Assembly: GCA_902598655.1 (NCBI GenBank)
Contig: CACKCQ010000006.1
Location: 1 to 64,000 of the forward strand
Reading direction: 5' to 3'
DNA from: an uncultured Pelagibacteraceae bacterium
GTDB lineage: Bacteria; Pseudomonadota; Alphaproteobacteria; Pelagibacterales; Pelagibacteraceae
Length of the DNA stretch: 64,000 bases
Below the pieces are notes generated by a model. The model was not told where the DNA came from and searched no databases. It saw only the letters and a list, made by a program, of their open reading frames with translations. The position numbers were made by a program, and so were the translations under genes. How positions within the stretch are numbered: position 1 is the stretch's first letter; the number at the start of each line of letters is the position of its first letter. Shown here piece by piece: positions 44,503 to 54,068 of this stretch.

Positions 44503-44515
44503 ATTAAACTTTATT

Positions 44516-44541
44516 GGGGGCGATATTCGCCCCCATTTTTT
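44516..44541 (+). terminator. Rho-independent terminator after the symporter gene
   Basis: An 8-bp perfect stem GGGGGCGA/TCGCCCCC with a TAT loop is followed by ATTTTTT. It begins 13 bases after the symporter stop. This is the only textbook intrinsic terminator I found in the window. Confidence 0.93.
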
Positions 44542-44550
44542 CAAAAAATA

Positions 44551-44886
44551 ATGCCGATATATATTTTAGTAATAGATTATATTCTAGGTATAATCATGTG
44601 GACATTGATTGGAAGATCCGCAATGAATATTTTCCAAAAAGAAGATTCAGAATTTTTTTTCATGAAGGTCTTCGTAAAATATACAAATCCAATAATTAAA
44701 ATTTTTAAATTCATAACACCCAGCTTCATTATAGGGCCGTTAGTGCCACTTTATGTTGCATGGTTTTTTTACATGTTTAGATTTTATTTAATGCCTTATT
44801 TAATGGGTTATTCTGTTATGGGAATGTTATCGTTTCCATTAGAAAGTGAAATAGCTGCAGAAATTTATAAAGTATTTGGTAAATAA
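44551..44886 (+). CDS. Small membrane protein, possibly YggT-like
   Basis: The 111-residue protein has two or three hydrophobic segments (about 3-20 and 58-90). NPIIKIFKFITPSFIIGPLVP (in parts NPIIKIFKFITPS, FIIGPLVP) vaguely resembles the TEPxLxPxRRxIPP block of YggT proteins, but the match is weak. It starts just after the terminator, so it probably has its own promoter or depends on read-through. No function can be assigned. Confidence 0.65.
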   Translation: MPIYILVIDYILGIIMWTLIGRSAMNIFQKEDSEFFFMKVFVKYTNPIIKIFKFITPSFIIGPLVPLYVAWFFYMFRFYLMPYLMGYSVMGMLSFPLESEIAAEIYKVFGK

Positions 44887-44933
44887 TAATTCAAATATAT
44901 TCAAAAATTGATAGTACTAGTTTTTATTAATTA

Positions 44934-45593
44934 ATGAAAAATATACAAATTTCACCTTCAATACTTTCGGCAGATTTTAGTCAATTAGGTAAAGAGATTA
45001 AAAGATTGGAGGACGGTGGAGCAGATTTAATTCATGTCGATGTAATGGATGGACATTTTGTTCCCAATATAACAATTGGTCCACCAGTTATAAAAACACT
45101 TAGAGATTATACAAAGTTGCCATTTGATGTACATTTAATGATCTCGCCAGTTCATAAATATATTAAAAATTTTGCTGATGCAGGATCTGATATAATCACA
45201 ATTCACCCTGAAGCAACTAATGATTTGAATGAATCAATTCAGCTAATTAAACAATTAAACAAGAAAGTTGGTATATCATTAAATCCAAATACAGAAATAA
45301 ACATTGTAGAAAAACTCTTAAAAGACATTGATTTAGTTTTAATCATGAGTGTATATCCAGGTTTTGGTGGCCAAAAATTTATACCAGAGGTTATTGAAAA
45401 AATTAAAAAGCTTTATCAAATTAAAAAAGATAACAACTTAAATTTTGATATTGAGGTTGACGGTGGAATAAATTTCTCTAATTCAAAAGAGGTTATATCA
45501 GCAGGAGCAAACATATTGGTTTCTGGAACAACCATATTCAAAGAAAATGATGGTGATATTAAAAAAAATATAGAAACTCTAAGATCAATGTAG
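44934..45593 (+). CDS. rpe: Ribulose-phosphate 3-epimerase
   Basis: This 219-residue TIM-barrel enzyme interconverts ribulose-5-phosphate and xylulose-5-phosphate. ISPSILSADFSQLG (about 6-19), the metal motif HVDVMDGHFVPNI (about 35-47), DVHLMI, SVYPGFGGQKF and EVDGGIN are intact. It is followed after one base by the heparinase-like gene and then purH, a gene order familiar from other alphaproteobacteria. Confidence 0.96.
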   Translation: MKNIQISPSILSADFSQLGKEIKRLEDGGADLIHVDVMDGHFVPNITIGPPVIKTLRDYTKLPFDVHLMISPVHKYIKNFADAGSDIITIHPEATNDLNESIQLIKQLNKKVGISLNPNTEINIVEKLLKDIDLVLIMSVYPGFGGQKFIPEVIEKIKKLYQIKKDNNLNFDIEVDGGINFSNSKEVISAGANILVSGTTIFKENDGDIKKNIETLRSM

Positions 45594-45594
45594 G

Positions 45595-47220
45595 ATGCAT
45601 TTAAAAAATTCTTTAATTTTAATAAATGAATTTTTTTACTCCTCTAAAAATCAAATAAAAAAATTATACTTAAAATCAAATCTATATAATAATAAAATTT
45701 CAAAAATTGAAATAGATAACATTTCCTACAGACCCAGTCTAAGCATTCTTAGTTGCTTGGTTAAATATGATAAAAAAAAGATTAAAATTGAGGAATTAAA
45801 TAAAGAAAATATTTGGGAAAATAAATTATTAAGTGGAAATAATTTAAATAAACTAAATAATTTTTATTGGTTGTTTAGCATTGATTTAAAATCTTCCACA
45901 AGTATTACACATTCAATAATTGAAAAGTGGATCGAAAGAAATGAAAATTATAATTCTTTTACATGGCAGCTTGATATTTTATCAAAAAGAATAATATCTT
46001 GGATATCAAACTCTAAATTAACATATGATAAAAGTGAAGATGAATATAAAAAAAAATTTAATTTTTCTATAAACAAACAAATTAATCATTTAATAAATGA
46101 AATAAGTAAATCGCAATCTGTTGATGACAAATTATTGGGATGTACTGCAATAATAATCACAGGACTGTCATATGAAAATGAAAAATTTTTAAATTATGGC
46201 TTAGAATTACTAAGAAAAATTATTATTAACTCTTTTGACGATGAATATTTTCCAAAAACAAGGAGTATTAGACAATTAAATTTTTATTTAAAATATTTTG
46301 TTCTTGTTAGAGAATTATTAAAAGAATCTTTTAATAATATTCCTGAGTACCTTGATGAAATAATTTTTTATCTCGGAAAATCTTATGTAATTTTCTCAAA
46401 ACCTGAACAAAGTCTACTTTTTAACGGGAATCATCAAAATGACCTAAAAGAGTTTAATAAATATCTATCACTATATAAATATAAATTTCAAAATTCGAAT
46501 AATGAAATTGGAGGATACGCAATTTTAAAAAATAAAAATTGTATTCTTGCTATGGATGTTGGAAATTCCCCCCAAAAAAGGTTTTCACATAGTTATCAAA
46601 GTGGAGCACTATCATTTGAATTCATTTACAAAGATAAAAAACTAATTTCAAATTCTGGGTATTTTCAGGATTATAAAAACAAACTAAATCTAATTTCAAA
46701 ATCTACAGCTGCCCATTCAACCTTAATTATAGATAATCATTCAAGTTGTTCATTTAGAAATAGCAGAAGTTATAAGATATTAGAGAGTAGCTTGAAAATT
46801 AGTGAAAAAAATATTGTTAAAGAAAAAAACTATTGGTTAATAAAAGCATCCCATAATGGTTATTTAAAAAAATTCGGAATTATACATGAAAGAACTTTAG
46901 AATATTTTGCAGAAAAAGATAAATTGATGGGAACAGATAAAATAATTTCAAAAAATAAATTAGAATCAAAAAATTATGATATCAGGTTCCATGTGGAGCC
47001 AGGTGTTAAATTAACAAAAACCCTAGATAATAAAACTATACTAATTGAAATTGAAAATTCAGGATGGAGATTTTCAAGTAACTGCGAGAATATTAATATT
47101 GAATCAGGTATATATTTCGGTAATAAAAATTCATTTAGTGAAAACCAAAATATATGTTTATCAGGCAAAACAAAGGATATAAGTTTGGAAATTAAATGGG
47201 TATTCGAAAAAATACAGTAA
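45595..47220 (+). CDS. Heparinase II/III-like polysaccharide lyase family protein
   Basis: The 541-residue protein has an all-helical N-terminal toroid and a C-terminal beta domain with the heparinase II/III block (ILAMDVGNSPQKRFSHSYQSGALSFEF, in parts MDVGNSPQKRFSHS and SGALSFEF) and STAAHSTLIIDNHSS, with the conserved histidines. No signal peptide is seen. In alphaproteobacteria this uncharacterised branch sits between rpe and purH, as here, and may act on cell-envelope or internal glycans. Its end overlaps purH by 25 bases. Confidence 0.85.
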   Translation: MHLKNSLILINEFFYSSKNQIKKLYLKSNLYNNKISKIEIDNISYRPSLSILSCLVKYDKKKIKIEELNKENIWENKLLSGNNLNKLNNFYWLFSIDLKSSTSITHSIIEKWIERNENYNSFTWQLDILSKRIISWISNSKLTYDKSEDEYKKKFNFSINKQINHLINEISKSQSVDDKLLGCTAIIITGLSYENEKFLNYGLELLRKIIINSFDDEYFPKTRSIRQLNFYLKYFVLVRELLKESFNNIPEYLDEIIFYLGKSYVIFSKPEQSLLFNGNHQNDLKEFNKYLSLYKYKFQNSNNEIGGYAILKNKNCILAMDVGNSPQKRFSHSYQSGALSFEFIYKDKKLISNSGYFQDYKNKLNLISKSTAAHSTLIIDNHSSCSFRNSRSYKILESSLKISEKNIVKEKNYWLIKASHNGYLKKFGIIHERTLEYFAEKDKLMGTDKIISKNKLESKNYDIRFHVEPGVKLTKTLDNKTILIEIENSGWRFSSNCENINIESGIYFGNKNSFSENQNICLSGKTKDISLEIKWVFEKIQ

Positions 47221-48755
47221 AAATCAAGACTGCTTTAATTTCCTTGTCAGATAAATCTAATTTAAAACCATTATTAAGCTTATTAAAAAAATATAATATT
47301 AGAATAATAAGCTCAGGTGGAACATACAAAAAAATTAAAGCCTTGGGTTTTAAATGCTTAGAGGTATCCAAATTTACAAATTCAAAAGAGTTACTGGATG
47401 GAAGAGTAAAAACTTTACATCCAAAAATTCATTCTGGGATTTTAAATATTAGGCGGGATCAAAAACATCAAAAGGAAATGAAAATTAATAATTATGAAAA
47501 CATAGATTTGGTAGTCATTAATTTTTATCCATTTGAAAAGGTTTTATTAAATAATTCTGGTCACAAAAGTATAATTGAAAATATAGACATTGGAGGACCA
47601 ACAATGGTTAGATCAGCTGCTAAAAATTATAATGATGTGGTAGTTCTAAGTAACTCAAAACAGTATGAGGGTTTTGCTAATGAATTAAATAAAAATAGAG
47701 GGTCAACCAATTTAGATTTTAGGGAAAAATTAGCTGAAGATGCATTTATGGAAACTGCATATTATGAGTCAAAAATTTTTAATTATTTCAATCATAAATC
47801 TGAAAACCTTTTCCCAGTTAAGAATATATTTTCTGGAAAATTAGTTGAGAAAACAAGATATGGGGAAAATCCACATCAAAAAGCGGCAATATATTCACAA
47901 AATAACAAACAGGAAATTATTCAGATCAGCGGAAAACAACTAAGTTACAACAACTATAACGATCTTTATTCAGCTCTAAGTATATCTAAAAATTTGCCAA
48001 AAAATAAAGGTGTAACAATAATTAAACATGCTAATCCTTGTGGAGTTTCCATTAATCCAAACAAAATCAAATCTTTTAAAGAAGCTTTAGAGAGTGACCC
48101 AATAAGTGCTTATGGAGGTATTATATCATGTAACTTTAAATTAAATATTAGTTTAGCTAAAGAAATTAATAAAATATTTTTTGAAGTAATAGTTGCAAAT
48201 GGATTTGACGAAAAATCAGTCAAACTTTTAAAAAAGAAAAAAAACTTAAGAATAATTGATTCTAGTAAAGTAGAAAAAAATTTTAAATTTAATTTTATAA
48301 ATAAATTTAATTCTATTTTAGTTCAAGATCATGATAATTTAGTTTTTTCCAAAAAAGATTTTAAAACTGTATCAAAATTAAAACCAACTAATAAAACTTT
48401 AAACAAACTCATTTTTGCATTTAATATATGCAGAAGTGTTAAATCGAATGCGATAGTCATTACAAAAGATTATAAAACAATAGGTATAGGTTCTGGTCAG
48501 CCAAGTAGGTTAGATAGTTGCAAAATAGCAATTGATAAAATGAAAAAGTTTCAGACAATAAGTGATAATGATGAAATATTAGCAGCTTCTGATGCGTTTT
48601 TTCCATTTGTGGATGGTATAGAAAAATTGGTACAAGCAGGAATTTCAGCTGTTATTCAACCGTCTGGTTCAAAAAATGATAAAGAAATTATTAAATTTGC
48701 TAACCAAACAAATACTATTTTAGTATTTTCGAAAACAAGGCACTTTAATCACTGA
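47196..48755 (+). CDS. purH: Bifunctional AICAR transformylase/IMP cyclohydrolase
   Basis: The 519-residue enzyme performs the last two steps of IMP synthesis. The N-terminal MGS-like cyclohydrolase domain shows ALISLSDKSNLKPL, ISSGGTYKKI, DGRVKTLHPKIHSGIL and INFYPFEK. The transformylase domain shows RYGENPHQKAAIY, the catalytic KHANPCGVS (Lys-His), YGGI, and GSGQPSRLDS. The chosen ATG overlaps the heparinase-like gene by 25 bases and gives the usual N-terminus length. Its stop abuts the stop of the convergent phhB-like gene. Confidence 0.96.
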   Translation: MGIRKNTVKIKTALISLSDKSNLKPLLSLLKKYNIRIISSGGTYKKIKALGFKCLEVSKFTNSKELLDGRVKTLHPKIHSGILNIRRDQKHQKEMKINNYENIDLVVINFYPFEKVLLNNSGHKSIIENIDIGGPTMVRSAAKNYNDVVVLSNSKQYEGFANELNKNRGSTNLDFREKLAEDAFMETAYYESKIFNYFNHKSENLFPVKNIFSGKLVEKTRYGENPHQKAAIYSQNNKQEIIQISGKQLSYNNYNDLYSALSISKNLPKNKGVTIIKHANPCGVSINPNKIKSFKEALESDPISAYGGIISCNFKLNISLAKEINKIFFEVIVANGFDEKSVKLLKKKKNLRIIDSSKVEKNFKFNFINKFNSILVQDHDNLVFSKKDFKTVSKLKPTNKTLNKLIFAFNICRSVKSNAIVITKDYKTIGIGSGQPSRLDSCKIAIDKMKKFQTISDNDEILAASDAFFPFVDGIEKLVQAGISAVIQPSGSKNDKEIIKFANQTNTILVFSKTRHFNH

Positions 48756-49094
48756 TTAATTTATCTTATCTATTTTAGCAGCTAAAATGAAGTCACTCTC
48801 TGCTAAGCCTTTAATGGCATGTGTAAATATTTTTATTCTTGCATAACCCCAACCAAACCATAAATCTGGATGATGTCCTTCTTTTTCAGCAATTTCACCT
48901 ACTTTGTTTACAAATTCTTGACTTTGCAAAAAGTTCTCAAATTTGTAATTTTTTATTAAATGATATCCATCAATTTTATCCTCAATAACTTCCCAACCAT
49001 CAACCTGTTTTAGGTATTTGTGAATTTCATTTGTATCAAATGGTGGAATATTACCTTCACAGGGTATACACTTTTTGTTAGCCAAGTCACTCAT
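48756..49094 (-). CDS. phhB: Pterin-4a-carbinolamine dehydratase
   Basis: The 112-residue protein has the PCD/DCoH fold marks: GWEVIEDKIDGYHLIKNYKF (start of the sheet), FVNKVGEIAEKEGHHPDLWFGW with the catalytic His-His-Pro, and the THAIKGLAESDFILAAKID end helix. It dehydrates 4a-hydroxytetrahydropterin. No phenylalanine hydroxylase is adjacent, so its partner reaction is unknown; a general pterin salvage role is possible. It overlaps the FkbM gene by 8 bases. Confidence 0.93.
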   Translation of the reverse strand: MSDLANKKCIPCEGNIPPFDTNEIHKYLKQVDGWEVIEDKIDGYHLIKNYKFENFLQSQEFVNKVGEIAEKEGHHPDLWFGWGYARIKIFTHAIKGLAESDFILAAKIDKIN

Positions 49095-50001
49095 TTGAAT
49101 TAAAGTCCTCTAGTACTTTTGACGAATTTTTTATTAAATAATAATTACCTATTGTTTTGTGTTTTTCTTTTAGCTTGCTGAGTTTACTCATAATATCATC
49201 AATACTCTCTTTTTTTTTACTTATATTATACATCGAATATTCATAATTTAGTAAAAAGTTTTTTAAATATTCTATATTATTTTTGTTTTCAAAAATATAC
49301 TTGGAAATTTCTATTATTATAAATGGAGAGGTTTTTTCAATAAAATTTGTCGCTCCCTTTAATACATTCATCTCATTCCCTTCAACATCTAGTTTAATTA
49401 TAGTTAAGAAATCATTAAAATTTATACTTTTTATCAAAGTATCAATTTTTATAGTATGCACTTTACTCACAGAATATGAATGAAACTTATTATGTATCTG
49501 AGAACTTTCCCAATCGTTTTTACTTTCATTAAATAAAATATAATCATTATCTGTATTTGATATAGCGCTATTTTCTAATGTCACATTTTCAAAATTATTT
49601 AATTTCAAATTTTTTATAAATTCTTTGGATGTTTCTTTTGATGCCTCAATAGAAATAATAAGATTTTTTTTTGAAAGTGAGGCAGTGTAAAAAGAGTAAA
49701 AACCATAATTACATCCACAATCTATAAATAAAATTTTATTTTTATTTGAAAATTTTTTTATTGTTTCTAATTCTTTATGGTCACCGAATTCACATTTTTT
49801 TAGCAAAAAATAAGAAGTTTTATTTTTTTTTATACTTCCAAATACTTTAAAATTATAAATCTTTACAATTATATCTGTAGCTAAAAATTTTCTTATCAAT
49901 CTGAAAATAATATAATAGGATATTTTACCTTTGAATTTTTGTATATCTTTATTTAATAGATATTTTTGAAAAATTGATGTTATAAAATTTGATTTGATCA
50001 C
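49087..50001 (-). CDS. FkbM family methyltransferase
   Basis: The 304-residue protein has the SAM-binding motif ILFIDCGCNYGFYSFYTA (about 88-105), an acidic residue ending strand 2 (IISIEASKE), and the FkbM signature TIIKLDVEGNEMNVLKGA (about 205-222). Such enzymes O-methylate sugars, lipids or peptides. The start appears to be GTG at 50001, close to the downstream end of the tRNA gene. Substrate is unknown; no glycan cluster surrounds it. Confidence 0.9.
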   Translation of the reverse strand: MIKSNFITSIFQKYLLNKDIQKFKGKISYYIIFRLIRKFLATDIIVKIYNFKVFGSIKKNKTSYFLLKKCEFGDHKELETIKKFSNKNKILFIDCGCNYGFYSFYTASLSKKNLIISIEASKETSKEFIKNLKLNNFENVTLENSAISNTDNDYILFNESKNDWESSQIHNKFHSYSVSKVHTIKIDTLIKSINFNDFLTIIKLDVEGNEMNVLKGATNFIEKTSPFIIIEISKYIFENKNNIEYLKNFLLNYEYSMYNISKKKESIDDIMSKLSKLKEKHKTIGNYYLIKNSSKVLEDFNSNE

Positions 50002-50008
50002 ATTTATA

Positions 50009-50083
50009 TGGAGCGGGCAATGGGACTTGAACCCACGACCTTCTCGTTGGCAACGAGACGCTCTACCACTGAGCTATGCCCGC
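50009..50083 (-). tRNA. tRNA-Gly (anticodon GCC)
   Basis: A 75-base cloverleaf including an encoded CCA end is readable on the minus strand: acceptor GCGGGCA pairing with TGCCCGC, D-arm AGCTC-AGTGGTA-GAGC, anticodon stem CTCGT/ACGAG around loop TGCCA with GCC, and T-arm GTGGGTTCAAGTCCCAT. The discriminator base is T, normal for tRNA-Gly. Confidence 0.97.
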
Positions 50084-50171
50084 TTGTTTATTATTTTAAA
50101 GTTAAAAGCTTTTCTTGAATTTATCAAGTGATTAAATGATTATATGTATCTATCGAAACATTTATGTCCAG

Positions 50172-50199
50172 TTGTAACTTGAAAGATAAATATTATAAT
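50172..50199 (+). promoter_or_regulatory. Candidate housekeeping promoter giving a leaderless LON-domain mRNA
   Basis: TTGTAA (50172-50177), a 16-base spacer and a perfect TATAAT (50194-50199) precede the ATG at 50206 by six bases. Transcription would begin at or next to the start codon. Promoter-like motifs are common in such A+T-rich DNA, so this needs transcript-end data. Confidence 0.5.
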
Positions 50200-50205
50200 T
50201 AATGT

Positions 50206-50847
50206 ATGAAAATTGAAGAATTACCAAAAACTATACCTGTTTTTCCTTTATCTAACTTTATAATGTTTCCTGGATCAACAGTTCCATTAAATATTTTTGA
50301 ACCACGATACTTGCAAATGGTAAATGATAGCATGAAAAAACATCGGATGATTGGAATGATACAGCCTAAAAAATCAGGATCTTTAAAAAAACCTGATTTA
50401 TACGAAATTGGTTGTATTGGAAAAATTACTAGTTTTAATGAAACGGAAGATGGCAGAATACTTATTATTTTAAATGGAATATGCAGATATAAAATTAACT
50501 CGGAATTAAATACCGATAAATTATACCGTGAATGTGAAGTCCAGTATGATAATTTTTCCAAAGACATATTACAAAAAAGTAATGAGGTTAACTTCTCCGA
50601 CTTAAGCTTAATAATGGAAAACATGAAGAAATTTTTTAAGAAACAAGGTTATATTGTAAATCTTAAAGATTTAGAGAAAAAAGACTTAAGCCAAACTCTT
50701 AACGACTTATCAATGGCCTCTCCGTTCTCATTAGAAGAAAAACAAATATTGTTAGAAAGTCTAGATGTAAATATAAGAAAAGAAAAAATGGAGCAAATTT
50801 TAAATAATTATATTAAAGATGAATTTGAAAATACTACACTTCAATAA
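50206..50847 (+). CDS. LON substrate-binding (N-terminal) domain protein
   Basis: This 213-residue protein is a stand-alone Lon N-terminal domain: TIPVFPLSNFIMFPGSTVPLNIFEPRYLQM (in parts VFPLSNFIMFPGS and LNIFEPRYLQM), GMIQPK, YEIGCIGKI and RILIILNGICRYKI, then a helical C-terminal part. The ATPase and protease domains of Lon are absent. Such proteins may bind unfolded substrates or act as adaptors; the function is not settled. Its stop is one base from the convergent UbiH-like stop. Confidence 0.92.
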   Translation: MKIEELPKTIPVFPLSNFIMFPGSTVPLNIFEPRYLQMVNDSMKKHRMIGMIQPKKSGSLKKPDLYEIGCIGKITSFNETEDGRILIILNGICRYKINSELNTDKLYRECEVQYDNFSKDILQKSNEVNFSDLSLIMENMKKFFKKQGYIVNLKDLEKKDLSQTLNDLSMASPFSLEEKQILLESLDVNIRKEKMEQILNNYIKDEFENTTLQ

Positions 50848-50848
50848 A

Positions 50849-51931
50849 TTAAAAACTCAATCCTTTATCAGATAGAATATTAGAATACTTTTTAAAAAAA
50901 GAATTCTTGTTTAGAATTTTGAAAACTGGCTTTGAAAATGAATTATTTATAGTATTATCTAATTTAAAAAATTCATATATTCCATCAATTGCTTTTCCAT
51001 AAAGATAATTTTTATGTCTAGTTGAACTTTGGAAATCTTCAGCAACAGATAAGTCTATTGGGAGGCCTAAAGACATTTTATCGTCAATAATTTTTGAAAT
51101 AATTTTAATATCTCTAATTGTCATATTAAAGCCCTGTCCAGCAAGAGGATGAATACGGTGAATTAAATCGCCAAAAGCTAAGATATTTTTATGAGTATAA
51201 TTTCTAAGCATTTCAAAACCTAGAGTAAATTTTTCAATTTTACTAATTTTTGTTAATTTGTAAAAAGAGTTATATTTTTTAAACAAATCAAAAATTTTTT
51301 CATCACTATCTTTCTCTCCATGGTAAGAAAAAACAACAGAAGTAGCAGTATTTGACAACGGAAGAAAAGCCAAAGGTCCATCTTTTGTAAATACTTGAAT
51401 GGCTGTATCATTTTTTTTTTGTTGGTGATTTATTAGGAATGTATAAGCCGTACTTTTGTAATTTTTTTTTATTTTATTTGTAAAAAATTTATTTGAAATT
51501 AAATTTTTATTTTCACTGTTGATTACTAGATCATAATAATTAATTTTTTTTAAAATTTTATTATTAGCTGTATCTGTTCTGATTAATTTTACATACTTAG
51601 ATTTTTTTATTTTTTTAAAAAAGATTTCATTTAATTTTGAATAGAGTATTAAATTAAAAACCTCTTTATTTTTTTTATTAAAATTAATTATTTCTTTAGA
51701 TCTAGAAGCTTCAGTAAAAATTTTAATTTCCTTACTTGTCCATGATGTAATTCTTGATTTTGTTAACGAACTTAAATAATCAAAATTTTCGGATGATACT
51801 GCTATCGTTCTGTTGGTACTAACTTTTTGAACACTTTTATTTAAATATATGTCTACATTGAGTTTTTTTTCATCAAAAACGCTAGCAAGAATTAAATTTG
51901 TTAAATTTTGACCTATAAGACAAATTTTCAT
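50849..51931 (-). CDS. UbiH/UbiF-like FAD monooxygenase with degenerate FAD motifs
   Basis: The 360-residue protein aligns by eye with the ubiquinone-biosynthesis hydroxylase family. The late FAD motif is well kept (AFGDLIHRIHPLAGQGFNMTIRD, in parts FGDLIHRIHP and LAGQGFNMT), and the RTIAVSSENFDYL block is recognisable. The N-terminal GxGxxG is reduced to IGQNLTNLI and the middle DG motif to INSENKN, so FAD binding may be altered. It would hydroxylate the ubiquinone ring if active. It is divergent from ftsK. Confidence 0.78.
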   Translation of the reverse strand: MKICLIGQNLTNLILASVFDEKKLNVDIYLNKSVQKVSTNRTIAVSSENFDYLSSLTKSRITSWTSKEIKIFTEASRSKEIINFNKKNKEVFNLILYSKLNEIFFKKIKKSKYVKLIRTDTANNKILKKINYYDLVINSENKNLISNKFFTNKIKKNYKSTAYTFLINHQQKKNDTAIQVFTKDGPLAFLPLSNTATSVVFSYHGEKDSDEKIFDLFKKYNSFYKLTKISKIEKFTLGFEMLRNYTHKNILAFGDLIHRIHPLAGQGFNMTIRDIKIISKIIDDKMSLGLPIDLSVAEDFQSSTRHKNYLYGKAIDGIYEFFKLDNTINNSFSKPVFKILNKNSFFKKYSNILSDKGLSF

Positions 51932-51992
51932 AACAAAATAATTTTAACAATAAAAATTAAATGATACAAAGTGACAAATGAAGTTTTGATTC

Positions 51993-54068
51993 ATGATAAT
52001 TAAAAATTATATCAATAAAATAAGCGATTTTATTATAAAAAGGTTAGCAGAATTAATTGGCATAATTTTGGTTACTTTTTCAATATTACTTTTTATATCT
52101 CTAATTAGCTATTCGCCAGAAGATCCAAATTTTATATTTCCAGAGAATCAGAACATAAAGAATTTTCTTGGATTTAGAGGAAGTTTTGTTGCTGATATAT
52201 TTTTCCAGTCAATTGGTATTGTATCACTACTAATTCCATTTTCACTACTATTCACTGGACTATCAATCACAGTTAATAAAAGATTAGTAATCATAATTGA
52301 AAATGTTTTCTTCATAATTCTTTACATTATTACTGCAACTTTTTTTTTTGGTATTTTTTATAAAGAAACTTATTGGTTGATAGTAAATGGAAATAACGGT
52401 TTTGTTGGTGATTTAATGTCTGAGACTATAATTGCAGACTTTTTGAATATTAACAAAACAGTAAGTTATTACATTTTGATTTTTTTTATATTTTTATTTT
52501 TTCTGCTAAGTAGTAATTTCAAAATATCATATATTTTTAATTTTTTATCATTTATGAGAAAAAAATTTTCAACAAAACAAGAAATTGCCATTAATCAAGA
52601 TAGAATATTTAAGGAAAGTGAAGTAATTGAAAATAAAGATACTTCAATCCAAGAGGATTTATTTTCTAACAACAAATCAATAGCAAAAAATTTTAAAATT
52701 AAACTACCTTTAATAGATTTTTTAAAAAAGCCAGAAAAGAATACAGACAAAAAAGAGGATATTAAAATCGATGCTGAAGGTTTAGAAAAAATACTTCTAG
52801 ACTTTGGTGTTGAAGGAAAGATTAAAAAAATTAGTCATGGACCAGTGGTTTCACTAAATGAATTTGAGCCTGCTGCAGGTGTAAAAGTATCTAAAATTAT
52901 TAACTTATCTGAAGATATCGCAAGAAACACAAGTTCTGAATCTGCTAGAATAGCAACTATATCTGGAAGTAATACAGTCGGTATTGAACTACCTAAGGTT
53001 TCAAGAGAAAATGTTTTCCTTAGAGAAATAATTTCTGATAAAAATTTTAGAAAAAAAGAAGTTAAATTACCAATTGCTCTTGGTAAAAGTATATCTGGTG
53101 AACCTATAACTAGTGATTTAAGTTCAATGCCTCACTTGTTGATAGCTGGAACAACAGGGTCAGGGAAATCTGTGTGCATTAATACAATTATCCTCTCCCT
53201 AATTTACAAACATACTCCTGAAATTTGTAAATTCATTTTAATAGATCCAAAAATGTTAGAACTTTCAACTTACGAAGGAATACCACATCTACTATGTCCA
53301 GTAATAACAGAAGCAAAGAAAGCTGCCTCTGTTTTAGGCTGGGTAGTTAAAGAAATGGAAAGTAGATATAGATTGATGACTAGAGTGGGCGTAAGGAATA
53401 TCGATGGATATAACGAAAAGCACAAAGTTAAAATGCCATATATTGTCGTAATTGTTGATGAAATGTCAGACTTGATGTTAGTGGCTGGCAAAGAAATTGA
53501 GAATTACATTCAAAAATTATCTCAGATGGCTAGGGCTGCGGGTATTCACATAATAATGGCCACTCAGAGACCAAGTGTAGATGTAATAACTGGAACGATA
53601 AAAGCTAATTTTCCAACCCGTATTTCTTTTCAAGTAACTTCTAAAATTGATAGCAGAACAATTTTAGGTGAACAAGGAGCTGAGCAGCTTTTAGGTAAAG
53701 GAGACATGTTATATATGTCCTCAGCAAACAGAATAACAAGGATACATGCGCCTTATGTTTCAGAAATAGAAATCGATAAAGTTAATAGCTTCCTAAGAAA
53801 TCAAGCAGAGCCGGACTACGTTGATGAAATTTTAAATTTTGCTGATGAAAAAGAGGTTGGCGAGAAAAATAAAGATGGTTCAGAAACAGATGAATTATAT
53901 AATGAAGCTTTAGAAATAATCAAATCAGAGAGAAAAGCATCTACCTCTTTTTTGCAGAGGAAGTTGCAAATTGGATATAATAGAGCAGCAAGAATTATTG
54001 ATCAAATGGAAGCAAATGGAGAAGTTAGTAAAGCAAATCATGTAGGTAAAAGGGAAGTTTTAAAATAG
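51993..54068 (+). CDS. ftsK: DNA translocase FtsK
   Basis: The 691-residue protein has four membrane helices in the first 190 residues, a short linker, and the motor domain with Walker A AGTTGSGKSVCINT (about 384-397), Walker B YIVVIVDEMSDLM, and the ATQRPSVDVITG block. It ends in the winged-helix gamma domain (ASTSFLQRKLQIGYNRAAR) that reads KOPS-type sequences. The linker is short compared with E. coli FtsK. It coordinates chromosome segregation with division. Its TAG stop shares a base with the lolA GTG. Confidence 0.96.
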   Translation: MIIKNYINKISDFIIKRLAELIGIILVTFSILLFISLISYSPEDPNFIFPENQNIKNFLGFRGSFVADIFFQSIGIVSLLIPFSLLFTGLSITVNKRLVIIIENVFFIILYIITATFFFGIFYKETYWLIVNGNNGFVGDLMSETIIADFLNINKTVSYYILIFFIFLFFLLSSNFKISYIFNFLSFMRKKFSTKQEIAINQDRIFKESEVIENKDTSIQEDLFSNNKSIAKNFKIKLPLIDFLKKPEKNTDKKEDIKIDAEGLEKILLDFGVEGKIKKISHGPVVSLNEFEPAAGVKVSKIINLSEDIARNTSSESARIATISGSNTVGIELPKVSRENVFLREIISDKNFRKKEVKLPIALGKSISGEPITSDLSSMPHLLIAGTTGSGKSVCINTIILSLIYKHTPEICKFILIDPKMLELSTYEGIPHLLCPVITEAKKAASVLGWVVKEMESRYRLMTRVGVRNIDGYNEKHKVKMPYIVVIVDEMSDLMLVAGKEIENYIQKLSQMARAAGIHIIMATQRPSVDVITGTIKANFPTRISFQVTSKIDSRTILGEQGAEQLLGKGDMLYMSSANRITRIHAPYVSEIEIDKVNSFLRNQAEPDYVDEILNFADEKEVGEKNKDGSETDELYNEALEIIKSERKASTSFLQRKLQIGYNRAARIIDQMEANGEVSKANHVGKREVLK

